This document shows positions 50,458 through 60,150 of a stretch of DNA of 64,000 nucleotides, one piece after another; position 1 is the first letter of the stretch, and every line of letters begins with the position of its first letter. Origin of the DNA: an uncultured Cohaesibacter sp. (GTDB taxonomy: Bacteria; Pseudomonadota; Alphaproteobacteria; Rhizobiales; Cohaesibacteraceae); assembly GCF_963662805.1 (NCBI RefSeq), contig NZ_OY759873.1:1-64000 (forward strand). Reading direction: 5' to 3'. The translations under genes and the position numbers were made by a program. The notes beneath the pieces are model-generated. The model searched no databases. It saw nothing but the letters and a program-made list of their open reading frames with translations, and was not told the origin of the DNA.

Positions 50458-52890
50458 ATGAGCGATATTGAGAATAGCAGTGACGGCGCTGAGTATGGCG
50501 CAGAATCGATCAAAGTCCTCAAGGGCCTCGATGCGGTGCGCAAGCGCCCGGGTATGTATATCGGCGACACGGACGATGGCTCCGGCCTGCATCACATGGT
50601 CTATGAGGTGGTCGACAACGCCATCGACGAGGCGCTCGCCGGTCATGCGGACCTTGTCACCGTCACGCTCAATGCGGATGGGTCTGTCACCGTCACCGAC
50701 AACGGGCGCGGCATCCCCACCGACATCCATCGCGAAGAAGGCGTGTCTGCAGCCGAAGTGATAATGACCCAGCTGCATGCAGGTGGCAAATTCGACCAGA
50801 ACAGCTACAAGGTGTCTGGCGGTCTGCACGGCGTGGGTGTTTCGGTGGTCAACGCCCTGTCAACCAAGCTGAAGCTGCGCATCTGGCGCAACGATCTTGA
50901 GCACGAGATCGAATTCGCCCATGGCGAGGCCGTCAGCCCATTGAAGGTCGTTGGTCCGGCCAGTGGCCAAAAGGGTACCGAGGTGACCTTCTGGCCGAGC
51001 GAAGAGACCTTCACGCATATCGAGTTCCATTTCGCCACGCTCGAGCATCGTCTGCGCGAGCTTGCCTTCCTCAACTCGGGCGTCCGCATCCTGCTCACTG
51101 ACAATCGCGGACCGGACTCGGTCTCCGAGGAAATGCTCTACGAGGGTGGTCTGGAAGCCTTTGTCCGTTGGCTCGACCGCACCAAGAAGCCACTGATTGA
51201 AAGCCCGGTCTCGGTCACCGCCGAGAAAGACGGCATCACGGTCGAAGCCTCGCTTTGGTGGAATGACAGCTATCATGAGAATGTGCTGTGCTTCACCAAC
51301 AACATTCCCCAGCGCGATGGCGGCACCCATCTTGCCGGCTTCCGCGCGGCGCTCACCCGCCAGATCACATCCTATGCGGAAAGCTCGGGCCTGTTGAAAC
51401 GCGAGAAGGTCAACCCGTCGGGCGATGACTGCCGCGAAGGCCTGACCTGCGTGTTGTCGGTAAAGGTTCCGGATCCGAAATTTTCTTCCCAGACCAAGGA
51501 CAAGCTGGTCTCGTCCGAGGTTCGGCCCGTGGTCGAGAACCTCGTCAACGCCGCCTTGAACGAATGGCTGGAAGAGAACCCCGCCGAGGGCAAGACCATC
51601 GTCTCCAAGGTGGTGGAAGCCGCCGCCGCCCGCGAAGCCGCGCGAAAGGCACGCGAGTTGACCCGACGCAAGGGTGCGCTCGATATCGCCTCGCTACCCG
51701 GCAAGCTCGCCGATTGTCAGGAACGCGATCCTGCCAAATCCGAACTGTTCCTGGTGGAGGGTGATTCCGCAGGTGGATCGGCCAAACAGGGCCGCCATCG
51801 TTCCAATCAGGCCATCCTTCCCCTGCGCGGTAAAATCCTCAACGTGGAACGCGCGCGCTTTGACAAGATGCTCTCGAGTCAGGAGATCGGCACCCTGATC
51901 ACCGCGCTCGGCACCGGCATCGGCAAGGATGAATTCAACCCCGAAAAGCTGCGCTATCACAAGATCATCATCATGACCGATGCTGACGTCGACGGCGCCC
52001 ACATCCGGACCCTGCTGCTGACCTTCTTCTTCCGTCAAATGCCGGAGCTGGTGGAAGCGGGGCATCTCTATATTGCCCAGCCGCCGCTCTACAAGGTCAA
52101 GCGCGGCCAGTCCGAGCAGTATCTCAAGGACGAACGGGCCTTTGAGGACTATCTCATCGACGCCGGGCTCGACGAAGCGGTTCTGACGACCGGGTCTGGC
52201 GTCGAGCGGGCGGGGCCCGACCTGCGCGGCCTGCTCAATGAAACCCGCGCCTTCCAGGCCACCCTTGATCAGCTGCATTCCCGTTACAATCGCTCCGTGG
52301 TCGAACAGGCCGCGATCAGTGGTTTGCTCAATCCTGCCATCGCCGACGACGAGAAGGCGATCGAGGACGCCATGGCCCGGGTCGCCCGTCGCCTTGACCG
52401 TGTGGCCGAGGAGACGGAACGCGGCTGGACCGGTACGATCCGCGAGGAAGACGGCAGCTACCTGTTCGAACGCACGGTGCGCGGCGTCAAGGAATCCGCC
52501 GTGCTTGATGCTGCGCTGTTGCAATCCGCAGACGCCCGCAAGCTCAACAAGCTCGGCGCCGAGTTGAAGGAAAACTTCGACTACGGCACCGTGATGCGCC
52601 GCCGCGAAAAGGAATATGTCATCTACGGCCCGATTTCCCTGCTCTCCGAGGTCTATGGCCTTGGCAGGAAAGGGATTTCCATGCAGCGCTATAAAGGGTT
52701 GGGCGAGATGAATGCCGAGCAGTTGTGGGAGACCACACTCGATCCACATGTCCGCACCCTGTTGCAGGTACGCGTGCAGGAAGCAGACGATGCGGACGAT
52801 ATCTTCGCTAAACTGATGGGCGACGATGTGGAACCGCGCCGCAACTTCATTCAGGACAACGCCCTGAACGTTGCCAACCTCGACATCTAG
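50458..52890 (+). CDS. gyrB: DNA gyrase subunit B
   Basis: An 810-residue ATPase subunit that forms gyrase with GyrA and supercoils DNA. The GHKL ATPase has D-N-G-R-G-I-P, G-G-L-H-G-V-G and the early R-K-R-P-G-M-Y-I-G-D-T block; the TOPRIM domain has E-G-D-S-A-G-G-S-A and D-A-D-V-D-G-A-H-I. The C-terminal R-Y-K-G-L-G-E-M-N-A-E-Q-L motif is present. Alphaproteobacterial length. It completes the dnaA-dnaN-recF-gyrB block. No terminator was recognised after it. Confidence 0.98.
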   Translation: MSDIENSSDGAEYGAESIKVLKGLDAVRKRPGMYIGDTDDGSGLHHMVYEVVDNAIDEALAGHADLVTVTLNADGSVTVTDNGRGIPTDIHREEGVSAAEVIMTQLHAGGKFDQNSYKVSGGLHGVGVSVVNALSTKLKLRIWRNDLEHEIEFAHGEAVSPLKVVGPASGQKGTEVTFWPSEETFTHIEFHFATLEHRLRELAFLNSGVRILLTDNRGPDSVSEEMLYEGGLEAFVRWLDRTKKPLIESPVSVTAEKDGITVEASLWWNDSYHENVLCFTNNIPQRDGGTHLAGFRAALTRQITSYAESSGLLKREKVNPSGDDCREGLTCVLSVKVPDPKFSSQTKDKLVSSEVRPVVENLVNAALNEWLEENPAEGKTIVSKVVEAAAAREAARKARELTRRKGALDIASLPGKLADCQERDPAKSELFLVEGDSAGGSAKQGRHRSNQAILPLRGKILNVERARFDKMLSSQEIGTLITALGTGIGKDEFNPEKLRYHKIIIMTDADVDGAHIRTLLLTFFFRQMPELVEAGHLYIAQPPLYKVKRGQSEQYLKDERAFEDYLIDAGLDEAVLTTGSGVERAGPDLRGLLNETRAFQATLDQLHSRYNRSVVEQAAISGLLNPAIADDEKAIEDAMARVARRLDRVAEETERGWTGTIREEDGSYLFERTVRGVKESAVLDAALLQSADARKLNKLGAELKENFDYGTVMRRREKEYVIYGPISLLSEVYGLGRKGISMQRYKGLGEMNAEQLWETTLDPHVRTLLQVRVQEADDADDIFAKLMGDDVEPRRNFIQDNALNVANLDI

Positions 52891-52928
52891 CAGCGCGCCA
52901 CGCTGCTGAGCCACACCGGGAGAGGACC

Positions 52929-53357
52929 ATGCCGACAGCCGATGAGATCATCGAAACGCTCGGCATGCAGTCCCACCCGGAAGGTGGCTATTTTGTCGAG
53001 ACCTTCCGCGATCCCGAAGGTGTTGACGGTCGCGGCCATTCCACCGTGATCTATTTTCTGCTCAAGGCGGGTGAGAGCTCTCACTGGCACCGGGTCGACG
53101 CGACTGAGTGCTGGCTCTGGCACGGGGGCGCCCCCTTGTCTCTGAAAATCGCCGATCATGAAGGCGTTCCGATTGTCGACCACACTATGGGGACGGATGT
53201 GCTCGCGGGCCACGAACCGCAGGTCATTGTGCCCAAGGGCGCATGGCAATCGGCGGCCTCGCTTGGTGACTGGACGCTGGTCAGTTGCATCGTCGCACCG
53301 GCCTTTCAATTCGAAGGATTCGAGCTCGCCCCAACGGACTGGTCACCCCAGAAGTAA
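52929..53357 (+). CDS. Cupin protein of the DUF985 (Cupin_5) family
   Basis: A 142-residue small beta-barrel protein. The DUF985 family marks H-P-E-G-G-Y-F-V-E-T-F, S-x-W-H-R-V-D-A-x-E-x-W-x-x-H-x-G and the P-K-G-x-W-Q-S-A block are complete. Some relatives bind sugar or act as epimerase-like proteins, but the role here is unknown. GGGAGAGG lies six bases ahead of the ATG. It begins 38 bases after gyrB. Confidence 0.85.
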   Translation: MPTADEIIETLGMQSHPEGGYFVETFRDPEGVDGRGHSTVIYFLLKAGESSHWHRVDATECWLWHGGAPLSLKIADHEGVPIVDHTMGTDVLAGHEPQVIVPKGAWQSAASLGDWTLVSCIVAPAFQFEGFELAPTDWSPQK

Positions 53358-53484
53358 ATTCATGTGCCTTTGCAGTTGTTTATTCAAGCACTCGGTTAGT
53401 TTTTTAAACTTATAGTTTTAATATTGACTTTTACTCTCATTCATGAACTCTGTGAGATAGGCTACTCGTATAAGGTGCAATCTC

Positions 53485-53799
53485 ATGAACATGAAGAAGC
53501 AGAGAATCAGTGAGCGTCAGTTAATCGAGCCGACGCTAAAAATTCTTTCACGGGCCCCAAGCGGTTTTATGTCCACTTCTCACTTAATTGATGCACTTGA
53601 AGAACTAATGAAGCCAGAAGGCAAAGACGCTGAGCTAATCACAGATCGAAATGATACTCATTTTTCGCAAATAGTTCGAAATATGGTTTCACACAAGAAT
53701 AGCCCCAACAACATAATATATCTAGGATATGTAACGTACGACTCAGAAAAGAAGGGATTGCAGATCACTGAACTTGGATACAAAAAAGCTCAAGAATAA
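53485..53799 (+). CDS. Small AT-rich protein, winged-helix-like, unrecognised
   Basis: I do not recognise this 104-residue protein. It is mostly helical with a likely winged-helix core (about 10-95; S-E-R-Q-L-I-E-P-T-L-K-I-L-S, T-S-H-L-I-D-A-L-E-E-L-M, S-Q-I-V-R-N-M-V-S-H-K), similar in layout to the N-terminal DNA-binding domain of Mrr-type restriction proteins (inference). Codon use is AT-rich compared with gyrB and rsgA. AAGGTG lies ahead of the first ATG, with a second at 53491. It overlaps the end of the convergent methyltransferase gene by ten bases. Confidence 0.5.
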   Translation: MNMKKQRISERQLIEPTLKILSRAPSGFMSTSHLIDALEELMKPEGKDAELITDRNDTHFSQIVRNMVSHKNSPNNIIYLGYVTYDSEKKGLQITELGYKKAQE

Positions 53800-54383
53800 A
53801 CTTTCTTATATCCGGGCTGGAGCCATTTTAGTTCGGTTTTTCCGATTGCAGCTTTATCCCAGACGAACCAGGCATAAGCGGTGGTGCCTGATCCTGCTTT
53901 TATAGCGTGCTTTGGGTAAAACGTTATTCTTTCACTGAACACCCAAACCCGACTTGGGGGCACTTGAGTGAAAATGGTTTTTGCTCTGTTTGATCCTTCC
54001 AAGAAGGCCAGTCTTAGCAGTAAAGCGAATTTTCTCGTTGCCAATCTGTTCGCATGTTCAACGAAAGCTTGAGCGCTGTTGTAAGGGGGATTGGTGACAA
54101 TATTTGGTACAATTTTTTGTTGTGTCAAAAAGTCAATTCCGGATTCACCGTAGCCCCGGTCATACAAATCACTGCTATAGACTTCATTTCCGGTTTCCTC
54201 AAGTACAGCAGACATGGCACCGTCGCCACAGGCACACTCCCATATATCTCCTTCGAAATTTTCGTTATTTATCAATGCATACGTGGCCCAGGCCGGGGTT
54301 GGGAAAAAATCAGGGCCATCAATATCCGCATTTCTTTTGGCAGTTGGCTTGAAACCACCATTCAAATTGTATGTCGCGTCCAT
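53790..54383 (-). CDS. Orphan DNA (adenine) methyltransferase-like protein
   Basis: A 197-residue class I methyltransferase. The SAM-binding motif is W-E-C-A-C-G-D-G-A-M-S (about 48-58) and the catalytic motif N-P-P-Y (98-101) marks it as an amino-methyltransferase of the phage N6-adenine type. The N-terminal F-F-P-T-P-A-W-A-T-Y-A-L segment is a hallmark of small phage methyltransferases. The start at 54383 has GGGGAG just ahead; an ATG at 54395 lacks one. It is AT-rich, stands without a restriction nuclease of clear type and converges on a small winged-helix gene. A role as orphan phage-derived methylase or half of a restriction pair is open. Confidence 0.75.
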   Translation of the reverse strand: MDATYNLNGGFKPTAKRNADIDGPDFFPTPAWATYALINNENFEGDIWECACGDGAMSAVLEETGNEVYSSDLYDRGYGESGIDFLTQQKIVPNIVTNPPYNSAQAFVEHANRLATRKFALLLRLAFLEGSNRAKTIFTQVPPSRVWVFSERITFYPKHAIKAGSGTTAYAWFVWDKAAIGKTELKWLQPGYKKVYS

Positions 54384-54727
54384 TCTACTCCCCATGATTG
54401 TGTTGGTATTTAGAGGAACACCGATTTATGGTTAATGCATAGTTAAGAAAGGTAAGTATGTATTGATTTGGCTGCTTTGCTGAGTACAATTTTGAGGATT
54501 CACCAATTTTCTATACCAGCCATGCCCTGAAGGAGGTTTTTTGATGATTGTCTTTTCGTGCCTCCGGGCAACTGACATCTGATTGAAGCGATCCCGCACC
54601 TGTGGCCCTTGAATGAGGCCCCAGCGTCGGGAGCAAAGGACAAACATCAGATGGCCGTGCTTGCCTGGATCACCGGCCCTGCCGCAAGGCTCGCGCCGAC
54701 GGATAGTTATGCTCTCAAGGCAAGACA
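54384..54727. other. Intergenic stretch upstream of rsgA
   Basis: About 345 bases. It starts AT-rich as part of the acquired patch and becomes GC-rich near 54560, the likely right boundary. An inverted repeat CATCTGAT / ATCAGATG (near 54568-54652) and a discontinuous hairpin around 54520-54570 are visible, but no gene. Confidence 0.4.
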
Positions 54728-55825
54728 ATGACTTCTTTCGAAGACTTTCTCGGTAAAGCTCCTGACAGAAAGACCGGTTGGACTCTGTCCGATCTCGGCT
54801 TTACCTCTCATTTCATGAGCCAGCTCGACATGGACGAGCTGTCATCCCTTACGCCCTTTCGCGTCACCGAAATCCAGCGCTCCATCGTGATGGGGCTGGG
54901 TGAAGCAGACACACGCCCCTTGCGCACCCCGCACAAAGTGCCCACCTCCGACTTCGGTGTCGGGGACTGGGTGCTCGTTGATCACACCGGCCAGATCGTG
55001 CGGCGGCTCGAGCCAAAGAGCGAACTCAAACGTCGCTCTGCGGGCACGGACGTGTCCGAGCAGATCATGGCCTGCAATGTCGATGTGCTGTTCATCGTTA
55101 CCTCGTGCAACGATGATTTCAAACTCGCCCGCCTCGAGCGGTTCCTCGCGCTGGCGAAAGACGCTGACGTTACGCCGGTGATCCTGATCACCAAGACAGA
55201 CCTCTCAGAGGATCCGGAGCAGTATCTGGAACCAGCACGGGGTTTGATGGCGGGGGTCGAGGTCGTCGGCCTCAACGCCAAGGATGCCCATGCCGCCGAC
55301 AGCCTCACGCCTTGGATCAGCAAGGGGCAGACCGTGGCCATGGTTGGCTCGTCCGGTGTCGGCAAGACCACGCTGCTCAACGCCCTGACGGGCCGGGCCG
55401 ATGCGACGCAGGACATTCGTGAGGATGACGCCAAGGGTCGGCACACCACCACCTATCGGTCCCTGCATCCCACGGTGAATGGTGCCTGGCTTGTCGATAC
55501 GCCCGGTATCCGTGCCCTGCGCCTGCATGAGAAAAGCACAGGCATCGAACAGGTGTTCGACGATATCGTTGCGCTGGCCACTCAGTGCAAATTCAACGAC
55601 TGCAAGCATGAAACCGAGCCGAAATGTGCGGTTCAGGCGGCGATCGAGTCCGGTGAGCTGGAAGCGAAACGGCTGGAACGCTGGCGGAAATTGCAAGCCG
55701 AGGACAATCGCAACACCGAAACGGTCGCAGAAAGCCGCCGCCGGTCCAAGTCCTTCGGCAAGATGGTCAAGAATTCCATCAAGGAAAGCGATCGTTTCAA
55801 AGGACGCATTCAGGATGACCACTGA
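54728..55825 (+). CDS. rsgA: Ribosome small-subunit-dependent GTPase RsgA
   Basis: A 365-residue circularly permuted GTPase that helps late 30S assembly. An N-terminal OB domain (about 50-95) is followed by the G4 I-T-K-T-D, G1 G-S-S-G-V-G-K-T-T and G3 D-T-P-G-I-R motifs in permuted order, then the zinc-binding C-x-x-x-x-C-K-H-x6-C. The C-terminal R-K-x-x-F-G-K-M-x-K basic tail fits. The gene overlaps the following kinase-like gene by 11 bases. Confidence 0.95.
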   Translation: MTSFEDFLGKAPDRKTGWTLSDLGFTSHFMSQLDMDELSSLTPFRVTEIQRSIVMGLGEADTRPLRTPHKVPTSDFGVGDWVLVDHTGQIVRRLEPKSELKRRSAGTDVSEQIMACNVDVLFIVTSCNDDFKLARLERFLALAKDADVTPVILITKTDLSEDPEQYLEPARGLMAGVEVVGLNAKDAHAADSLTPWISKGQTVAMVGSSGVGKTTLLNALTGRADATQDIREDDAKGRHTTTYRSLHPTVNGAWLVDTPGIRALRLHEKSTGIEQVFDDIVALATQCKFNDCKHETEPKCAVQAAIESGELEAKRLERWRKLQAEDNRNTETVAESRRRSKSFGKMVKNSIKESDRFKGRIQDDH

Positions 55826-56409
55826 CACCGCGCAGATCCTGTTTCTGCATGGAGCCTCGTCATCGGGCAAATCGACATTGGCAAGGGCGTTGCAAGACGC
55901 CCTGCCCGTGCCCTTCTGGCATATTTCCATCGATCACCTGCGGGACTCCGGTGTTCTTCCGAGCCACCGTTTCAAATCGGGCGAATTTGACTGGAAGGCG
56001 GCCCGGCCGCGCTTTTTTGACGGCTATCACCAGTCCCCTCGCGGCCTATGCGCGGGCAGGCAATCATCTCATTCTGGAGCATATTCTCGAAGGTGAAGGC
56101 TGGTTCGATGAGCTGGTCACCCTGTTCGCGCCGTTTGATGTGCTGTTCATCGGCCTTCATTGCCCGCCGGACGTGCTCGAGGCGCGCGAAGAGGCACGTG
56201 GCGACCGGCCAATAGGCAGCGCCCTTGCCGACTATCATAACATCCACAAGAGCCTGAGATATGATCTTGAGCTTGATGCGCTTGATCCACTCGCGGACAA
56301 TGTCGAGAAAGTCATCGCCACATGGCAGGAGCAAATGACAAGGGGCGGAAACCGCCCCTCAGTCTTCAAGCAAAAATGGGCTGACTTGAATTCTGCGCTC
56401 AGGGAATGA
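55815..56409 (+). pseudogene. Chloramphenicol-phosphotransferase-like kinase, frameshifted
   Basis: The first part (from 55815) reads M-T-T-D-T-A-Q-I-L-F-L-H-G-A-S-S-S-G-K-S-T with a Walker A, as in chloramphenicol 3-O-phosphotransferase-like P-loop kinases. The frame then breaks; the family continues in the next frame as L-A-A-Y-A-R-A-G-N-H-L-I-L-E-H-I-L to 56409. The break is a surplus C in the CCCC run at 56035-56038. The whole, repaired, would be about 197 residues. Relatives protect against chloramphenicol or phosphorylate other small molecules; most are of unknown substrate. Other frameshifts lie close by, so this may be a sequence error. Confidence 0.75.
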
Positions 56410-57383
56410 GAACGAGGGAGCCGGTGGTCTTGCGACCGGACAGATCCTCATGAGCCTTGGCCGCATCGGCGAGCGCATATTCGGTTGGGGTTCCGATCTT
56501 GACGGCCCCCGAAGACAGGACCGAGAAGAAATCATTGGCCGCCGTATCGAGTGCCTCTCGCGTCGAGATGAAATGGAACAGGGTCGGCCGGGTGACCATC
56601 AGTGAGCCCTTGGCCGCCAGAATGCCCAGATTAACCCCATCGACCGGGCCTGAGGCATTGCCGAAGGAAATCATCAGGCCGCGCGGCGCAAGGCAATCAA
56701 GGCTGTCCACGAAAGTGTCCTTGCCAACCCCGTCAAAGACCACCGGCACCTTCTTGCCACCGGTGATTTCCCTTACCCGTTCCGGAACCGAATCGGTTCT
56801 GTAGTTGATCACGTGCTGACAGCCGAGCGAGGTGGCGAGCGCGAGCTTTTCCTCGGATCCTGCGGTGCCGATGATTGTTGCGCCGAGGGATTTGAGCCAT
56901 TGGACTGCGATGGTGCCGACCCCGCCAGCAGCGGCATGGAAGAGAACCGTCTCGCCTTCCCTGACCGGATAGATCTGGCGGATAAGATATTGCACGGTCA
57001 ACCCCTTGAGGAGGGACGCCGCGGCGTCCTTGGACGAGAGGCTCGTCGGCAACACAACGGCGGTGCTGGCAGCAATCACATTGTGGCTGGCATAAGAACC
57101 CATAGGACCTGAACAATAGGCAACTTCGGTCGCCAACATTCATGCCCTCAACACCCTCTCCGACGGCTTCGACGACGCCAGCTGCCTCACCGCCAATACC
57201 GGAGGGAAGCGTGGCCACCGGATAGAGGCCCGTGCGATGATAGGTGTCGATGAAATTGACCCCGATTGCTTCATGGCGCACCAGAATCTGGCCGGGACCC
57301 ACATCAGGGATATCCCGTTCGACCAGCTTCATCACCTCCGGTCCGCCATAGCCCTCGATCTCGATACGGGTCATTTTGCTCAC
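56399..57383 (-). pseudogene. Quinone oxidoreductase (MDR family), frameshifted
   Basis: A zinc-free medium-chain dehydrogenase of the quinone oxidoreductase type, NADPH-dependent. The N-terminal part (from 57383 GTG or 57374 ATG) reads M-T-R-I-E-I-E-G-Y-G-G-P-E-V and G-V-N-F-I-D-T-Y-H-R-T-G-L-Y; the C-terminal part (to 56399) has the A-A-A-G-G-V-G nucleotide-binding motif. They are joined by a frameshift at a surplus A in the minus-strand sequence G-A-C-C-G-A-A-G-T-T, plus-strand 57125-57126. Repaired, it would be about 325 residues, normal for the family. AAGGAG precedes the GTG. Its end overlaps the end of the kinase-like gene by 11 bases. Confidence 0.8.
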
Positions 57384-57565
57384 GACACTCTCCTTGTTCC
57401 AATTGGTGCGTTTCCACAACGTAGGCTTTGACGGACAAATTGCAACATTTCCCTTGCCCGACTTAACCAAGTTCATCACCGATCACCTCGGTTGTTCACT
57501 TCTAACAAGAAATTGGTCATCGGCTTGTGATACAAGGATGAAAAAGATATTTGCGGACAGTTTCC

Positions 57566-59877
57566 ATGCCAGACCCCAAGCGACAGGACGATCAGTCCCT
57601 CAGCCCGCGCCCGGTCGCAGCTGCAATCGGTATTGTTTTCCCTTGGCTTTCTGCTGCTTGCGGGCGGAGCTTTCGCGCTCACCCTCTCCGGCGGCTGGCT
57701 CTGGCTTGGCGCGCTAATGTGGTTGCTCGCCGGGACATGCATCGCTGCCGGTCTCATTCGCAATGTCGCCTATCCTGCCGTTCCTGCCGATGCCGCGTTT
57801 GATCATTCGAGCGGGCTCAGATCCCAGTTGAAACGCCTCGATCAAGCCTGCGAGCAATTGCAGGACCAGAATTGGGAGCTGCGCGAGGCTGAGCAGAAAT
57901 ACAAGGCCCTGCTCAACCGTCAGGGGGATATCATCCTGCATCTGGGTCCGGAAGGCAGCATCCAGTTTGCCAACGATGCCTTCTCACGCTTTTTCGAGCC
58001 GGATGTCGCCGGGTCGCCCTTCAAACCCGACGAAGACGCCATCAATCTGCAACAAGACGCCGACCTCGCCACAGCCGATCCCCTGTGGGAGAAGCTGATC
58101 GACACGCGGAGAGGGACCGCGCTGGTTCCGCTGGACCGAGACGATGATGCGCTCTGCACAGAAGGGTGAGCGGCGGCTGGTGATTGCCCGCGATGTGAGC
58201 GCCTTCAAGCATCTGGAAGCGGCAAGCGAAGCCAAGTCGCGTTTTCTCGCAACGATCAGCCACGAAATGCGCACGCCCCGCTGAATGGCATCATCGGCAT
58301 GGCAACATTGCTTGAATCAACGCCCCTGACAGCCGAGCAGACAAGCTATAGTCAGGCCCTGCGCCAATCCGGCACCGCGCTCTTGGCGCTGGTCAATGAT
58401 GTGCTTGATCTGTCGCGCATCGAAGCCAACAAGATGACGCTCAGCCACGAATGGACCTCGCCGGCGCGGGCTGATGGAGGATGTGGTCGAACTGCTCGCC
58501 CCTGACGCACAGGAGAAGGGGCTGTCCGTGGCCTCGTGGGTCGGGCAGACGGTTCCCGACAAGCTGTTGATCGACCCGGTGCGGGTGCGGCAGATCCTCG
58601 TCAATCTGGTCGGTAACGCCATCAAGTTCACCCCCGAGGGTGCCATCAACCTATCCCTTGATTGCGAAGCCCCGCCCGCCGAGGGCGAGATGGCGACCAT
58701 CCTGCTGTCGGTCCGTGACACCGGACCGGGGATCGAGGAAAGCATGCGGGCACGGCTGTTCGAGGAGTTCGAGCAGGCTGACACCACCCGCACCCGCCGC
58801 CATGAAGGCACCGGGCTGGGGCTTGCGATCTCGCGGCGTTTGGCGCGGATGATGCAAGGGGACATTCTGCTGTCGAGCAAGCCGGGCAAGGGATCGACCT
58901 TCACGCTCAAGCTTGACGCCGCCTGGCTCAACGAGGGTGAAGAGGCGGAAGGCAGCGGCGGGCAGGCGGATCCGGATGCCCAGTCAAACACCGGAGCCAG
59001 TCAGAAGATCGGCGCCGAGCTGTCCGGCGATTGTCTCGTCGGCATTGATCTCACTCAGGCCGACCGACGGGCCCTTCACGCCTATTGCAAGGACTGGGGC
59101 ATCGAATTTCACACCTTCAGCCTTTCTGAATGGCAGAAGCAGGGGGCGGATCTCGTTCCCGATCATCTTCTGATCAATGGTGCCGATCCGGACAAGGCCG
59201 AGCGGATCATTTCCGCCTTTCATCCCCTGCATGGCGGCAGGCTGACCCGGCCGGTGCCGCGCAGCCGGGTCATCCTGCTGGAGCCGAGCGAACGGAGGGT
59301 CATTCCGCAGATGCGCGAAGGTGGCATCAACGCTTATCTTGTCAAGCCAGTGCGGCAGGCCTCCCTGCATCTGGCGCTGCTCGGCCATCCGACCGCTGGG
59401 TCGACGCAAGAGAGCGAGAATCATTTCGAAACCGAATTGAATTCTGATGTCGCCTTAGAGACCGCAGAAACAGCAGAGGTTATCAGCTTTCCGTCCCCGC
59501 CGCACGTGCTGCTTGTCGAGGACAACGAGATCAACGCTCTTCTGGCCCGAACCGTCCTAACGAAGGCGGGCATGAAGGTGGAGCTGGCCAAATCCGGAGC
59601 CGAAGCGCTCGCGCTCTATGATGAGAGCTGTGCATTCGATGTGGCACTCATTGACCTGCATATGCCTGATATGGACGGCATGACGCTGTTTGATGCCATG
59701 AAGGAAAGAGACCTCGGCCTTGAGCGATCCATCCCGAAAATCGCTTTTACGGCAGATGCTTTGCAGGAAACCCGTCAGGCCTGTGAGCAGCACGGATTTG
59801 ACGCCTATATCGTCAAACCGGCCGAACCCGACCATCTTGTCAGTCGTATCCGGGACGTTCTCGAAGTGACAAAGTAG
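57566..59877 (+). pseudogene. Hybrid sensor histidine kinase with receiver domain, broken by several frameshifts
   Basis: The pieces in order are: two N-terminal membrane helices (57633-57790), a PAS-like segment (about 57890-58170), the H-box I-S-H-E-M-R-T-P (about 58255-58275), L-N-G-I-I-G-M-A continuing to 58470, an HATPase part from 58474 (N-L-V-G-N-A-I-K-F-T, D-T-G-P-G-I, G-T-G-L-G-L), and a receiver domain (about 59510-59877; V-E-D-N-E-I-N, D-L-H-M-P-D-M-D-G-M). The frame changes near 57600-57632, 58130-58140, 58276-58279 (two surplus C) and 58468-58470 (surplus G). From 58474 to the stop the frame is intact (467 codons). Without these changes it would be one kinase of about 770 residues. 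Error or true decay cannot be told from sequence. Confidence 0.8.
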
Positions 59878-60150
59878 TGTCATATAACTGTTCTAATGCA
59901 CTGATAGCTTTTGCGATTAAATTCGTGTGAGTCCCCAGAAGTTGCTTTGGTCTGTCGGCAATTGTCGACTATAATTCTGGGAATAAGCTTGCGGTACAGA
60001 GTGTGATCAACAACAACCAACGAACACTGTGCTAGCATTTCGCAACAGCGACAAACCGGCGGCCTGGCAGTTTGCCGTAAAGCCATTGCATCAAAAGTCA
60101 GCCATACCCGAGGCGCGAAGCCCATCGTATGGCAGGGAGGGACGGAAAGA

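Noticed and set aside
51694..52914. Long minus-strand open frame over gyrB
   Set aside because: It is a shadow of gyrB codons without any motif.
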